From contig JASPKZ010010272.1 in assembly GCA_030220185.1 (NCBI GenBank), positions 4,823,501 to 4,887,500 of the forward strand: 64,000 nucleotides of DNA, given 5' to 3'. The stretch's first letter is position 1, and every line of letters begins with the position of its first letter. Positions 42,933 to 54,349 of this stretch are shown piece by piece. The stretch is from Diploptera punctata. Taxonomy: Eukaryota; Arthropoda; Insecta; Blattodea; Blaberidae. The translations under genes were made by a program, and so were the position numbers. The notes beneath the pieces are model-generated. The model did not search any database, was not told the DNA's origin, and saw nothing but the letters and a program-made list of their open reading frames with translations.

Positions 42933-43674
42933 TCAATGTCCCTTTTGATGAGAATTAAGAAGGGCTCTACAAACAAATCCTTTATTGCAGATATTACAAT
43001 TATATGGTCTCTGTCCCGTGTGATAGCGTTTGTGTATCACTAATGTTGATCGCTGTGTGAATGATTTACCACAAACGTCACAATTATATGGCCTCTCGCC
43101 AGTGTGTGTTCGTTGATGAAGTTTCAGATTACATCGTTTGCTGAATGCTTTACCACATACATCACAAACATTAGGTTTTTCACCTGTATGAATTCTTCTA
43201 TGAAATTTAAGATGTTCTTTATTTGTCAATGACTTGCCGCAAATATCACATATATAAACATTTGTACCCAAATGTGATTTCATATGCATCGTGAGAGAAG
43301 TTTTATATCCAAATACCTTACCACAAGTTTCACATTGATTTATTTTTGCAGATACTTGTGTTTCAGGATGCTTCACTTTCCTGTGAGTTGCCAGATGTCT
43401 TGTGTAAGAAAATGCTTCATCACATTCTTCACATTTGTATGGAGTATCAATAGAGTGTATCTTTATGTGCCTATTTAATTCATAAGAACGTTTAAACATT
43501 TTTCCACAAATGTCACAAGCATAAGGACGTATGTCACTGTGTTTAAGACAGTGGCGTTTTAAAAGTTTGTTTGTTTTACAAACTCTACCACACACTTCAC
43601 ATTTGAATTCTTTTGGTGTAAAAGAATTATAAAATTTCTTGTGACTTCTATCTCTACTGGTTTCCTTTGCAGAC
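42933..43674 (-). CDS. C2H2 zinc-finger terminal exon (8 fingers)
   Basis: A putative nuclear DNA-binding protein. The first in-frame Met (43595) falls inside finger 1, so the usual ORF start is wrong. The frame is open to 43674, directly after TTCTCTTCTTTCTAG, starting RSAKETSRDRS, and this restores the first finger CEVCGRVC. Eight fingers: CEVCGRVC, CDICGKMF, CEECDEAF, CETCGKVF, CDICGKSL, CDVCGKAF, CDVCGKSF and CNICNKGF. The last two (FTQRSTLVIHKRYH, GFVCRALLNSH) place it with the 48974 and 55338 exons in a subfamily apart from the array. Confidence 0.9.
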
Positions 43675-43823
43675 CTAGAAAGAAGAGAATTGAAGTCAGA
43701 GTGCTTAAAGTAATTATTTCAGATTAATGTATTGGTTAAAAAATTACTACACGATTTCTTTAAAAAATGTTCCCATATAATGAAACAAAAAATAAATAAA
43801 TATATATATTTAATTAAATCAGA

Positions 43824-44016
43824 AATGTTTTACACAGGCCTCATAAAATATGTATTCTTCACCTACCTAGTTTCAAAGGCAATTGCCTCCATCGTCAGCT
43901 AAACTCAGATGATGGAGGCAATTACCTTTGAAACTAGTCAGGTGAGAAATACATATTTTTACGAGGTGAGATATAAAAAAATTTCAATATAATTTGCCTC
44001 ATAGTGTTACTTCCCA
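43824..44016. mobile_element. Palindromic element P6 with one-sided tail
   Basis: Arms at 43824-43898 and 43907-43985. Each arm contains a stem-loop (GGCAATTGCC in the left arm) bounded by CTGACGATGGA and GAAACTAG. The right side continues to GCCTCATAGTGTTACTTCCC, the family tail. The CUGANGA...GAAAC layout recalls a hammerhead core. Confidence 0.75.
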
Positions 44017-44052
44017 TTAGAATTTTTATTTTAAAAAATATTAAAAGTAAAA

Positions 44053-44112
44053 GTATTCCCACTACAGGCCTCAAAAGGCCCTTGGGGTAGTGGGAGGTTA
44101 AAGCTCCCACTT
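44053..44112 (-). repeat. SINE family D 3' fragment
   Basis: TCCCACTACAGGCC...GGTAGTGGGAGGTTAA matches the end of the copies at 57847-58161 and 62897-63194. Confidence 0.7.
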
Positions 44113-45575
44113 TATATTAGCTTATATTATATAAATTAAAAAGCAATTAATAGTCATTACATAATTATACAATAGGTAATAAATTAAAAAAACACCAGGA
44201 GCTTTTAATGAAACAACTGTAATGTTTGGCAGTTTCATTATATATAACGTTTCAATCTTCTGTAGAGCAAAATTTTCAATATTGTTTGAGGCAAATGTGA
44301 TACATTTTTTAATTTTATTTTGTTAAACCAAAAAATGAGAGAGAAAAAACTTATTTTATTTAGTCATCAACTCCTCAATCTTTTGCAACTAAAAATTTAC
44401 TAATTATGAGAGTCAAAATAAAGTTGAAAAACTATGGGATTTCATTAATATACTGTAATTACTAATGTGTTACACAAAATAAATGAAAACCAGTGGTATA
44501 TAAAATTTAATTAAAAAATGTATGTTTATTGTCTTTACTTACACCAAGCTCTGGTTATTCAAATTAAGATATTGGCATACAATTTTTACAATATATATAT
44601 ACCGTTCAAAGAAAAATATATTTTAACACATCTCAAAATGTTAATTTTGGAAAATCTCTACTTTAACACCGAGTTGGAATGTATCGACAATGCCATGCAA
44701 AAGCGACGAAACCAGGTCTGCATAAAAATCAAGAAATACAAGGTGAGTCAAAATAACCAACTCATTAATAATTTAACACCTAGTTTATTTATTGATTATT
44801 ATAATGCAGGAGGAATGAAATGTCAAGTACTTTGCAAATACTGTCTCTTATCAATAAATAAGTCAGACTGTCATATTGTAAATACTCATAACGATAATAT
44901 GTTTTAGTAACACCGGCTGCACAATGGATCTCTAACCCACTTCCAGTGATCATACAGTAAACTTCAAAAGCACATGCAATCATTCTCTGCGACGAAGTTA
45001 AGTTCATAGCAGAATGCAATGCAGAATCACTCTAGTGCACTAATTCTGAACGACATCAGACAAAATCACCATCCCAATTGAATGTACATATGTATGTTTG
45101 TAACATATAACAATGAATCCCTCAAGTATTTTATCTGATAGCAAATAGAAAGAAAAGTAAACTAAATGCTTTAAAAAACTTATCACACAACATGCAGTTC
45201 AATTTCTAGAATACTTAGCAATCAAGAGAATAAACCTGTATTTTATGATAAAATAATTTGTATATTTTATACCACTAATCTTACTATCTTGCTCTGTTTT
45301 ATTAGAAGTTATCTATGTATGTTTAAAAACTTATCATTTTAAATATATTATTCATCCTACAATGGTTTTTACATGTCATTGCAACATATTTTAAACATTT
45401 TACAATTGAACCTTTGTCACCGATTGCTGGGATGTGTTGAATGACAGCCCAAAATGAAATTACTATAACTCTTCAGTGACAGCAGGCTTTAAATTCACTC
45501 CCACTGCACAGATAGAGCAGATTTAAACATTTAAAGCTTGTTTTAAAGATTATTTTGAAATTCTCACATCTAGAA
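44113..45575. other. Intergenic DNA
   Basis: No gene recognised. The plus-strand frame at 44518-44907 (129 aa) has no family similarity and unremarkable composition. A good donor-like AAGGTGAGT at about 44740 within it is probably chance. Confidence 0.45.
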
Positions 45576-45582
45576 TAAATAT

Positions 45583-45820
45583 GTCCCACGTCATAGCCGA
45601 GTGGTTAAGGTAAGAAGCCTTGGCGCAGAGCTACAGGACTTGCACTGGTTCGAGTCTCCATGGAGGAAGAAATTTTCCCATGGTATTTTGGCCACTATGG
45701 GACATGTGTCCACCCAGCATCATGAGGCTGGGGGACTCGACATGCTGACCACATGTCACCCCTACACTGGCTGGTAGACTAAGGGCCTTGTAGGCCTGTT
45801 GCGTCAGGAGGAGGAGAGGC
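45583..45820 (+). mobile_element. tRNA-derived SINE (family C)
   Basis: The head CATAGCCGAGTGGTTAAGG and CTGGTTCGAGTCTCC match the 25381-25707 copy, and part of the middle is deleted. TAAATAT on both sides (45576-45582, 45821-45827) may be a 7-bp target duplication. Confidence 0.8.
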
Positions 45821-45976
45821 TAAATATTATAAGATTTTAATAAAATTTGGACTAAATTGTGCACAAAAATATGGAGAAAGGAATATGTGTAATACATTAC
45901 AATTATCACATACAGTTACAAAGAAATTGTTATGGCATTTTACTTTTTAAAATAATTTTTGGTGTGAGTTATTAAA

Positions 45977-46292
45977 GTGTCCACTGCTGTGGTCTCGAGG
46001 TAGTATGCTGTCATGTCATGCAGCATGCCTGGGTTTGATCCCTGGTCAGGACAAGTTTCCTAGGTGAGGTTTTCTTCAGTTTTTTTCTCACCTATAAGAC
46101 AAATGTCAGGAAACTTTAAGGCCCAAATGGTCCCCGAAATCATATGGCCATCATCATCCTTCACCGGTGTCGAAAGCAACGGGAAGCTACCACACCTACA
46201 ATTCTCTAGTAAAGCTGCAAAGCATAGCATGAAAATGCTATTATTGCAGTGAAAGACCTGCCCTCGGGCAGAATTACTATGGATGGATGGAT
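45977..46292 (+). repeat. tRNA-derived SINE (family B)
   Basis: The head CCACTGCTGTGGTCTCGAGG and GGGTTTGATCCCTGG, then the standard body, ending GGATGGATGGATA. Confidence 0.85.
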
Positions 46293-46299
46293 ATATTAT

Positions 46300-47180
46300 C
46301 GATAGACTGAAATGTGACTTTCGGTCTAAGTAAGAATATTTCAGATAGTACATGAATCAGCTTATAGGCAAATCGTCATTAGACCAAACACATTGATTGA
46401 GAGAAGTGTTAATAATAACAATACACACTGGCAGAAAATGTTATAATTTATGACATGAAAATATTTAATTCTTTTTATAGGAATTGTAACTGAAGGTTTA
46501 ATGTTATTCTAATCCATTTATCATTTAATTTTTGGATTAAGTACATTTGAAAAAAGTTCAAGAGGAATGGGATGAGGGTGTTCCAAATTGATGGAGGTTC
46601 AGGAACTTTAATACATTTTCCTTTGCATGAATAATAAATAATTAATATTCTGAAGTATAATAAAATACAATGAAGTTTGACTACAGATATCTATAATATA
46701 TTCACAAAATATAAGAGCATATAGAAGTAATCAGAATCATAATAAACAAGTTTACATCACATCTTCTGTGATCAATGTTCTACATTCTTATTTTCCTCTA
46801 AATCTCTCCATCTTCCTAGACCTGGACACGTAATCCTTTTTAATTCATCACTTTCTTTATGTCCTGCAGCCAGGTGTAATCTGTCTACCCCTACCTCTCT
46901 TTACTGCTCAAATTAAATCAAAAACTCATCTTGATAACCTCTCTCACACTTTACATGTCCTTAGGATTGAAATTGTGGGAGTGGCCATTATCTGGTTAAT
47001 GCCAAAATCCTGAATCCTTTTTCCAATAATGAAATAATAGCTAACAAAATTGAAGATAAAACAAATTAAATAAATAAGCCAGAGTATAATTTAGAACTAC
47101 TGAAGTATGACAGAATACCATATCCATACAGGAAGAGGCTAGATGACAAATTACTAGAATCACAGTATGATGATACGGAT
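46300..47180. other. Intergenic DNA with a faint LINE end
   Basis: Mostly featureless. At 46785-46925 the minus strand holds a decayed peptide (WLQDIKKVM) like the ends of insect LINE ORF2; confidence in that part is low. Confidence 0.35.
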
Positions 47181-47190
47181 TACCAATAGT

Positions 47191-47750
47191 ATATGATGAA
47201 AGTTAAAAATTAAATTGTACCTGTTGGTAGGTGTCGTCGTCCTCAACTTTGTTAAAATATTGTATATAAAATTAACTGGAGTACTTTCAGAAGTTATCTT
47301 CCATCTTCTGCAGGTTGAGTTTCCATTATTTCTTGCTGTGTACGGTGATGTATACTCCAACTGTTTGTAGCAGCAACTGACTTGTTTTTGACGATCTCAT
47401 ATAATGGGTTTGACTGTGGTGTGTTCTCATTAAGAAGTGAGGTGTTGTTTGTTTCCTCTATAATTTGAAGACCTCAAAGTTATAAAGGAAACGAACAACA
47501 CCTCACTTCTTAATGAGAACGCACCCCAGTCAAACCCATTATACGAGATCATCAAAAACAAGTCAGTTGCTGCTACAAACAGTTGGAGTATACATCACCA
47601 TACACAACAAGTAACGGAAACTCAACCTGCAGAAGATGGAAGATAACTTCCGAAAGCGCTTCAGTTAAATTTTATATACAATATTTTAACAAAGTTGAGG
47701 ACGACGGCACCTGCCAACAGGTACAATTTAATTTTTAACTTTCATCATAT
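47191..47750. mobile_element. 560-bp palindrome P7
   Basis: Left arm 47191-47466 and right arm 47480-47750 are inverted copies with scattered mismatches, centred near 47473. Read outward, each arm has a frame giving ENTPQSNPLYEIVKNKSV then EDGR and a stop (left arm), followed by AGAAGATGGAAGATAACTTC and GAAAG. The direct repeat TACCAATAGTATAT (47181-47194 and 47795-47808) brackets the palindrome plus about 45 bp on the right. I infer two head-to-head 3' ends of a Penelope-like element. Confidence 0.75.
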
Positions 47751-47809
47751 GACTTCACCTCAACGGAATTTGATATGAATTTTACTAGTATTGATACCAA
47801 TAGTATATT

Positions 47810-48350
47810 GTAAAAAAAAATGTTTTTCTTGCTCCTACAATCATTAGGAGAAAAAATATATGAAGATAAAAAAATTGTTATACTGGAATGAAGACATATT
47901 TGATGTTAACAATCAAATGTTAACAAACTAAAGAATCTATCCTTGTCCAAATGGATAAATATATTTTGAAGAATTGTTAATAGAGACGACTTCTTATTTT
48001 TTTATAGAAAATATGCACAAAACTCCAGGAGTCTGGGAGTGTGATAAATTTAGATTTGGTTACTTCAGAAATAGCAATCATATAAAAATTGGTAAACCTT
48101 GTGGTCAAGATGGGGCAACTGCAGAATTGTGAAAAAAAATTGAATTAATCAGAATCAATTACAAATATTCAAAACATATATTCCTAACTAGTTGGATTCT
48201 TAGATTAGGTTTAAATTCCTTTTATGATCACTATATGTAGAAGTTTGTGAGAAAGTCAAATACTCTATTCGATTCATTTAGTACTTATTAATCTTGATAC
48301 AAATCCACAATTAAATTGATGGAAAAAAGTCTAACATAATGTGTATATAT
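47810..48350. other. Intergenic DNA
   Basis: No gene recognised. Confidence 0.4.
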
Positions 48351-48351
48351 A

Positions 48352-48679
48352 CATAGTCCATCGCTATGGTCTCGAGGTAACGTGCTGCCTTGCCACGCAG
48401 CGGGCCCAGGTACGATCCCCGGTCGGGGCAGTTTTTCTGGGTGAGGGTTTTTCCTCACCTGTAAGACAAATGTCAGGAAAACTTTAAGGCCCAAATGGTC
48501 CCCGAAATCATATGGCCATTATCATCATCCTTCACCGGTGTGGAAAGCAACGGGAAGCTACCACACCTACAATTCCCTAGTAAAGCTGCAAGCATAGCAT
48601 GAAAATGCTACGATTGCAGTGAAGGACCTGCCCTCGGGCAGAATTACCATGGATGGATATATATATATATATATATATT
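48352..48679 (+). repeat. tRNA-derived SINE (family B) with (TA)n end
   Basis: The head CCATCGCTATGGTCTCGAGG, then GGTACGATCCCCGG. The full body is present and ends GGATGGATATATATAT. Confidence 0.85.
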
Positions 48680-48717
48680 CCATTAATTTAATTATGTAAA
48701 TTTTATATATAAATGAA

Positions 48718-48943
48718 TTGGATAAAATGTTTTTATATCTCACATAAAGTTCCATGTTTTCATGACACCACTTTCAAAGGCCATTTTGCCTTCATATTCA
48801 ATCAAACTCCAAATGAAGATGAAGGCAAAACGGCCTTTGAAACCAGCATCACGAAAAGAAGCGAATCTTATAAGGTGAGATGTAAAAACATTTTATCCAA
48901 CTCATTTATAAATTGAAAATTATCTCATAGTGTTACTTTCCAC
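48718..48943. mobile_element. Palindromic element P8 with one-sided tail
   Basis: Arms TTGGATAAAATGTTTTTATA and its inverse end at 48900. Inside, GAAGATGAAGGCAAAACGGC, then CTTTGAAAC (right) mirrors the left arm. The tail ATCTCATAGTGTTACTTTCC follows at about 48921-48941. Confidence 0.75.
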
Positions 48944-48973
48944 TGTAATTTTGATCAAATATATAAATTATAT

Positions 48974-49838
48974 TTAAATGCATTCAGTCTTTTGATGTGC
49001 ATTCAAGAGAGCCTTACACACGAAACCTCTGTTGCATAAATGACATTCATAAGGTCTTTGGCCAGTGTGATATCGTGTATGTATTACAAGAGTAGAACGC
49101 TGAGTGAATGACTTTCCGCAGGTGTCACAAGTATAAGGTCGTTCACCAGTATGTTTACGCTCATGAAGTTTCAAGTTACCAATTCTGCAGAATGCTTTCC
49201 CACAATCGTCACAAACATAAGGCTTCTCGCCTGTATGAATGCGACGATGACATGTAAGATGATCCTTAGTTGTTAAGGATTTGCCACAAATGTCACAAAT
49301 AAATACATTAGCTCCAGTATGTGACTTCATATGTCTTCTAAGATTTGTCTTATGACTGAAAATTTTACCGCATTCTTGACACTGAATGACTGCCAAGGAA
49401 AGTTCATTCTGATGCTCAGCAAGTTTATGTGCAGACAAATGTCTCTTATATGGGAATGTTTCACCACATATCTCACATCGATATATGAAAGAATGTTTAA
49501 TTGCACTGTAAAGACTAGGTGAATCCGAATTATGTTTCATCATACTCTTATGTTCCACAAGTTTTAATGAAGTTGGAAATTGTTCATTACATATTTCACA
49601 CCGATTGCGTTTAGCTTTGGAGTGCAACTTCTTATGTGCTTTTAATCCCGAAGAATATTTGAAATTCTTCCCACACACGTTGCATGGGAAGAGACGATCT
49701 TCACTGTGAGAAAGGTAGTGGATTTTCAAATGATGTTTTGATTTACAAACTTTTCCACAAACATCACATTTGAAATCATCAGTTGATATCAAATTACTAT
49801 CTATCTTCTGAGAAGCTCTCCACGTTTCCTTCGATGAC
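48974..49838 (-). CDS. C2H2 zinc-finger terminal exon (9 fingers, last one C2HC)
   Basis: A putative nuclear DNA-binding protein. Coding starts at 49838 after TTCTCTTCTTTCTAG (RSSKETWRASQ); the Met at 49879 is intronic. Nine fingers: CDVCGKVC, CNVCGKNF, CEICNEQF, CEICGETF, CQECGKIF, CDICGKSL, CDDCGKAF, CDTCGKSF and CHLCNRGF. A long spacer of about 20 residues separates fingers 3 and 4. The last finger ends AHQKTEC, so its final ligand would be Cys, giving C2HC. It shares this with the 55338 exon, and the two also share CKALL and ERKHTGERPYTCD. Confidence 0.9.
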
Positions 49839-49879
49839 CTAGAAAGAAGAGAAGTGCAGTCAGGGACTGTAGGAACCAT

Positions 49880-50150
49880 TAATGGTTTTCATACACAACT
49901 CTATATACTTTATATACATCACAATTCAGAACACTGTCGCACATAGGTAACATTAACATTTTATGTGAAAAACTTTGAAGAACTTATGAAGTTAAGTTTT
50001 GCATTAATTCAATACACAATTGACTGCTATCAATATGTGGAAATTATGATATAGTTGGCAAAAGAAGTTAACATTCTCAACACATACTGTTTCTAAATTC
50101 AATATTCTCTTGGGAGAATATAACAAAGTATTTTCAATGTTTTCTTTATA
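49880..50150. other. Intron or intergenic sequence
   Basis: No upstream exon recognised. AT-rich. Confidence 0.4.
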
Positions 50151-50154
50151 TATT

Positions 50155-50690
50155 TATCACTCACACTGAAGGACAAATTAATATTTGAAGAGAAACATTT
50201 TTACGTCTGAACTGGGATTTGCACGCTAAACCACTGATTTTATGCACCAGACTCTACAGTTGAGTCAAATAGGCATCTCAATTCAAATGGAAATTTGATT
50301 CTTTCTTACACAATCCCCGACCACCACAAGGCAGAGAACATTCACTCCTGATGGCATCTGGCAGCTTCCTATCAAGAAGACATTTTAATGGGATTTTTAC
50401 AAAACTATTAGAGCTATTTAAGCTTACATTTTCTATTTACCATCTATAATACTTGTGTAAAAAATCCCATTAAAAGTCTTCTTGAATTAAAAGCACCCAA
50501 ATGGCATTGGTAGTGAATTTTCTCTGCCTCATGGTTATTGTACAAGAGAGAAAAAAATTTCCATTTGAATTGAGATGTCTGGATGGCTCAAAGGTAGAGT
50601 GTTGTGCATAAAACGAAAGGTCTGGGTACAAATTTCAATCGAAGCATAATTTTTCTCTTCAAATATAAAAAAAATTATAACAAAGCATGT
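50155..50690. repeat. Inverted pair of tRNA-like repeats
   Basis: A minus-strand tRNA-like copy (about 50200-50280) and a plus-strand copy (about 50565-50650) face each other. CTTCTTGA-type and CCCATTAAAA words are mirrored in between (50375-50490), and CTTCAAATAT tails lie at both outer ends. The whole could fold into one long hairpin. Confidence 0.65.
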
Positions 50691-50880
50691 TTTATTTGCA
50701 GGTAAATGTCTTGTAGAAGAACTAGAGGGTAAACATTCAGTAGGTAAACCAAGAATGTGGTGTGAGAATAACAAAATAGATTACAAATGATTTGATGGAG
50801 GTGAATTATACAGGGAATGACTGGAAAAATATTATCTCAGGATAGGGGTGTATGACTAGCTTATGTCTGCACAGCCATTA
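50690..50880 (+). pseudogene. LINE ORF2 C-terminal remnant
   Basis: The plus strand reads GKCLVEELEGKHSVGKPRMW, with a MDLMEVNYTGNDWKN-like part after a stop, matching the GRPRRRWE...DWIN tail of insect LINEs. Severely decayed. Confidence 0.55.
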
Positions 50881-51210
50881 ATATCTTGGTCGTTAGTATA
50901 AGTGACTAATATGTCTGTTAAAATCCTTAAATTATATATTTAATCAATTATTATGCATATGTTAGAAGATATGTAATTGAGATACAATATATTTATGATC
51001 CTAAGACAATTCAAATGGTACAATAATAAAAATTTAAAATATCTTCAAAGTACCAGTATATTGACATTATTTGTATTTATTGTATGTAATATAATGCAAT
51101 TTTCTCTGATGACAATTATAACTTTGCTATTCTAAATAATTTACACAATTTACAAACTAGCACAAACATCTAATCTCATTTGTGGTAATCCATGGGAGAA
51201 ATTTGTGAAC
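50880..51210. other. Intergenic DNA
   Basis: No gene recognised. Confidence 0.4.
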
Positions 51211-51214
51211 TTCC

Positions 51215-51440
51215 TCAAGACTCTTAAGCCTACGTGACAATTTAGGACAGAATAGGGCCAAAGGGAGGGTTGTAGCTTCTCCTCAAGGCCTTGGGTCCAG
51301 CCCAAAAGATGGAGTTGAATTATATGCGAATGCTTGACGTGTCAAAAACAGGAACACCGTAGAATAGATTTAATTTCCATTCATTCATAACAAACAATGA
51401 TGCATACTATAAAACAATGTACCTACACAAGATGACAATT
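51215..51440 (+). repeat. Repeat family E fragment
   Basis: Matches 36850-37070 (GACAATTTAGGACAGAAT, CAAGGCCTTGGGTCCAGCCC, CATTCATAACAAACAATGA). Confidence 0.65.
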
Positions 51441-53240
51441 TTGATTTATTGTATTGTATGTGGAGATCGTGTTCAGAATTTTATTTTGTAAGAAAGGTAG
51501 GGATAAATGAGGAATTTTATGCAAAAACAAAGATAAAAATGGTTTGTGCTAATTAGATTAGAACAAAATGGGCTCAGGCTATCAGTGTCCGTAACATGGC
51601 CATCCATTGATCTCAATTCAAATGGAAATGTCATTAATTTTGTAATTGCAAGATATTTATTCTTAAACAGTTTATATAAATTCTAAAAAGATATTCTTCC
51701 TCACTTCCTGGTTAAGGCAATATTTCCGTAAGAAAAAAATTGGACATAATATGACACCTTTCAAATAACAGTAAAAACACAAAATTGTATGCTATTACAA
51801 TTTATTTTTTATTTTTCCACCTTCTCTTTTCTTACAGAGTACCAAAGTCAACATACTATGTTAATAGGGTAGACAATACAAATACAATAATAGTTTCACC
51901 AACCTACTTTTGCAGGAAAAGGACAGAACTATGAAAGTCTTGGGGTGACAGCACACCCCCAATGAGCAGTAACAATGTCTAAAAAAAGTGAGCATTGTAG
52001 GGTTAATGCTCTCTCTAATGGCAGCAATTATATTTTCAGAACAAAACTCGGCATACAGAATTCAATTTTGAAAAAAAAAAAATCATATTCTTTACTTCGA
52101 AATTGGACCATTAGGAAAGAAGCAAAAATTAAAAAATTTCTCCAGTGCCAACAATTTCATTAAAAAAAAACGAAACTTGGTATATGCTATTAAAATGAAC
52201 CAAGAAATATATTCTCCAAACAATCAATGAAATCCAACAGGGATTAACCTGAAATTTTAGTGGGAACATTTTCAATGCTGTACTGAGTTTAATTTTTGTT
52301 TTCTCATAATGAAAATTAGTGTAAATATATAAATGTGAAAAGGAAAATGTATTCCATACACCATCAAAACCGGACCATAAATTTGATTTGGTGAATTAAT
52401 GCACTTCCTGAATGGTGGACTTATTATTTTGTATTATTTCTTTACTAAACAATAACTTCATCTTTCCAAGTTTCTAAAATCTGATTTGCATGCCACATCA
52501 AAATCCCATTTTCAGTCATCAGTTTTTTAATATCTTTTATAAAATATTTTTATTTTGTTCCATGTTGTTATCAAAATCTTATACATAATAAATTCTTATT
52601 TTCAAATATAATCATAAATATGTATTTAAATTTCGAAGAATTAAATTTCACTTTTCCATTCTCAGAGAAAAAATAAAACTGTAACAAAACATCTGACTAA
52701 TGAAGTCACAGATTTTTGGCAGAAAATAATGTTAGTGATCGTTAAATATTCTATTACACCTTAAAATGTAGCACATATTTGTTCCATCTTCCATCATTAT
52801 CTTGGTATAATGAAAATTCATTCCTCATCTTAGCAATTTCTTCTATTTCACAGCTCTTGAAACTATTTCTATTTGCTTGCAGCAGAAACAAGAATTCTGC
52901 TGTGATCTATAGCATTGATGAGAAAATTCCTAAAGCATAATGGGTACCTTAAAGCATTAAAGATAATTATTGCTGTGTTTTTATGGAGTTAAAAGGAGTT
53001 TCATAATTTTCATATGAGCACTTTAATTGCCATTATAACTAAGATACACATGATTAGTTTTGTTTGATCATGCATAAAACTGTTAAGTTTAGAGTTTCTA
53101 CAAATATTGTTTATGAAATGGATTGATAGTATATGTTAATACGTGTGTCAATGCTGTATTTTGTAATTCTTTAGTTTAGAGATTTTAACCTCAAAATAAC
53201 ACACATTAAAACATAGGGAACAAACTTAGAATATTAAAAA
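51441..53240. other. Gene-free intergenic stretch
   Basis: About 1.8 kb of AT-rich DNA without similarity that I recognise. The short frame at 51975-52163 is Lys/Ser-rich and not convincing. Confidence 0.5.
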
Positions 53241-53253
53241 TAACATTCTATAC

Positions 53254-53642
53254 ATTAAGAATTAAATTAATGTTTTTATTACCTCACCTCATATCCTTTT
53301 TCTTCTATACTGCAGTTTCGGAGCTTATCTCCATCTTCAGTAGCCTCAGGTCGACGGTGTTATGTCGTTTCTCGGCGGTCTTCTTCTTACTTCTATCGGT
53401 GGACTGATGAACCTCTGGATCAGGTCAAAATTTGCAGAATCTGACCTGATCCAGAGGTTCATCGGTCCACCGATAGAAGTAAGAAGACAACCGCCAAGAA
53501 ACGACATAACACCGGTCAACCAGAGGCTACTGAAGTGGAGATAAGCTCCGAAACTGCAGTATAGAAGAAAAAAGGATATGAGGTGAGGTAATAAAAACAT
53601 TAATTTAATTTTTAAATTAAACCTCATAGTGTTCTTTCCCTG
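53254..53642. mobile_element. Palindromic element P9 with one-sided tail
   Basis: The 362-bp palindrome has arms that meet near 53435. Outward, both arms encode a similar peptide (RFIGPPIEVRR then PPRNDITP), followed by CTGAAG.TGGAGATAAGCTCC, GAAACTGCAG and GGATATGAGGTGAGG. The right side carries the tail CCTCATAGTGTTCTTTCCCT. The outer arms are the same family as P4 (33493-33743), but here the arms extend further into coding sequence. Confidence 0.85.
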
Positions 53643-53694
53643 AGAAAGTTAAATTCTACACCTTCCTTAAATTTTGTAATAGTAAATTATTGGT

Positions 53695-53967
53695 GTCCAC
53701 CGCTGTGGTCTCAAAGTAGCATGCTGCCTTGTCATGCAGCGGGCCCAGGTTCAATCCCCGATTGGGGCAGTTTTTCTGGGTGAGGTTTCTATTGAGGTTT
53801 TTCCTCACCTGTAAGACAAATGTCAAGAAAACTTTAAGGCCTAAATGGTCCCCGAAATCATATGGCCATCATCATCATCCTTCACCGGTACGGAAAGCTA
53901 CCACACCTACAATTACCTAGTAAAGCTGCAAGCATAGCATGCAAATGCTATTACTATGGATGGATGG
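53695..53967 (+). mobile_element. tRNA-derived SINE (family B) with 11-bp target-site duplication
   Basis: AAATTATTGGT flanks it (53684-53694 and 53968-53978). The head CCACCGCTGTGGTCTCAAAG and GGTTCAATCCCCG are present. The part that normally reads CTGCCCTCGGGCAG near the 3' end is deleted. Confidence 0.9.
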
Positions 53968-54164
53968 AAATTATTGGTAACATTCAATGCTATTGCTGCA
54001 ATTTCTGCAGTGTTACAATGCATAATCATAACTTGCAACTACCATTTTGGATTGTTGCTTTCAGGACTTATGTGTACAATATTAATTAATATCAGCTATG
54101 TTTATTTGGAAATTGATAGTTAACACTACTTTAATACAAGCTATGATAGAGGTCAGGATCTTAG

Positions 54165-54345
54165 GTTCCCCAGACTTGTTTTCTCAATCTGGAGCCGTTA
54201 CTTATTGTAGCTATCCAAATTCTTCACTACACTGAAGGAGCATTGGTCCTGTACTGGCTGAAATTCCATGGGACAATTTCTTCCTCTCTGGGGACTCTTA
54301 GCTCCGTTACAAGGCGTCATTCTTTATATCACTTGGCTATGGCAC
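54165..54345 (-). repeat. Degenerate SINE family C
   Basis: Minus-strand sequence resembles the 25381-25707 copy (GGTCCTGTACTGGCTGAAAT, CCATGG, GGGGACTCTTAG on the plus strand in inverse order). Heavily decayed. Confidence 0.5.
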
Positions 54346-54349
54346 AGGA

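Noticed and set aside
44518..44907. 129-residue plus-strand frame with a donor-like AAGGTGAGT
   Set aside because: No recognisable domain, AT-driven composition, no matching acceptor or homologous copy. A single good donor is expected by chance.
53362..53627. Overlapping frames on both strands of P9 as genes
   Set aside because: They are the two arms of one palindrome encoding the same decayed peptide; they belong to the mobile element.
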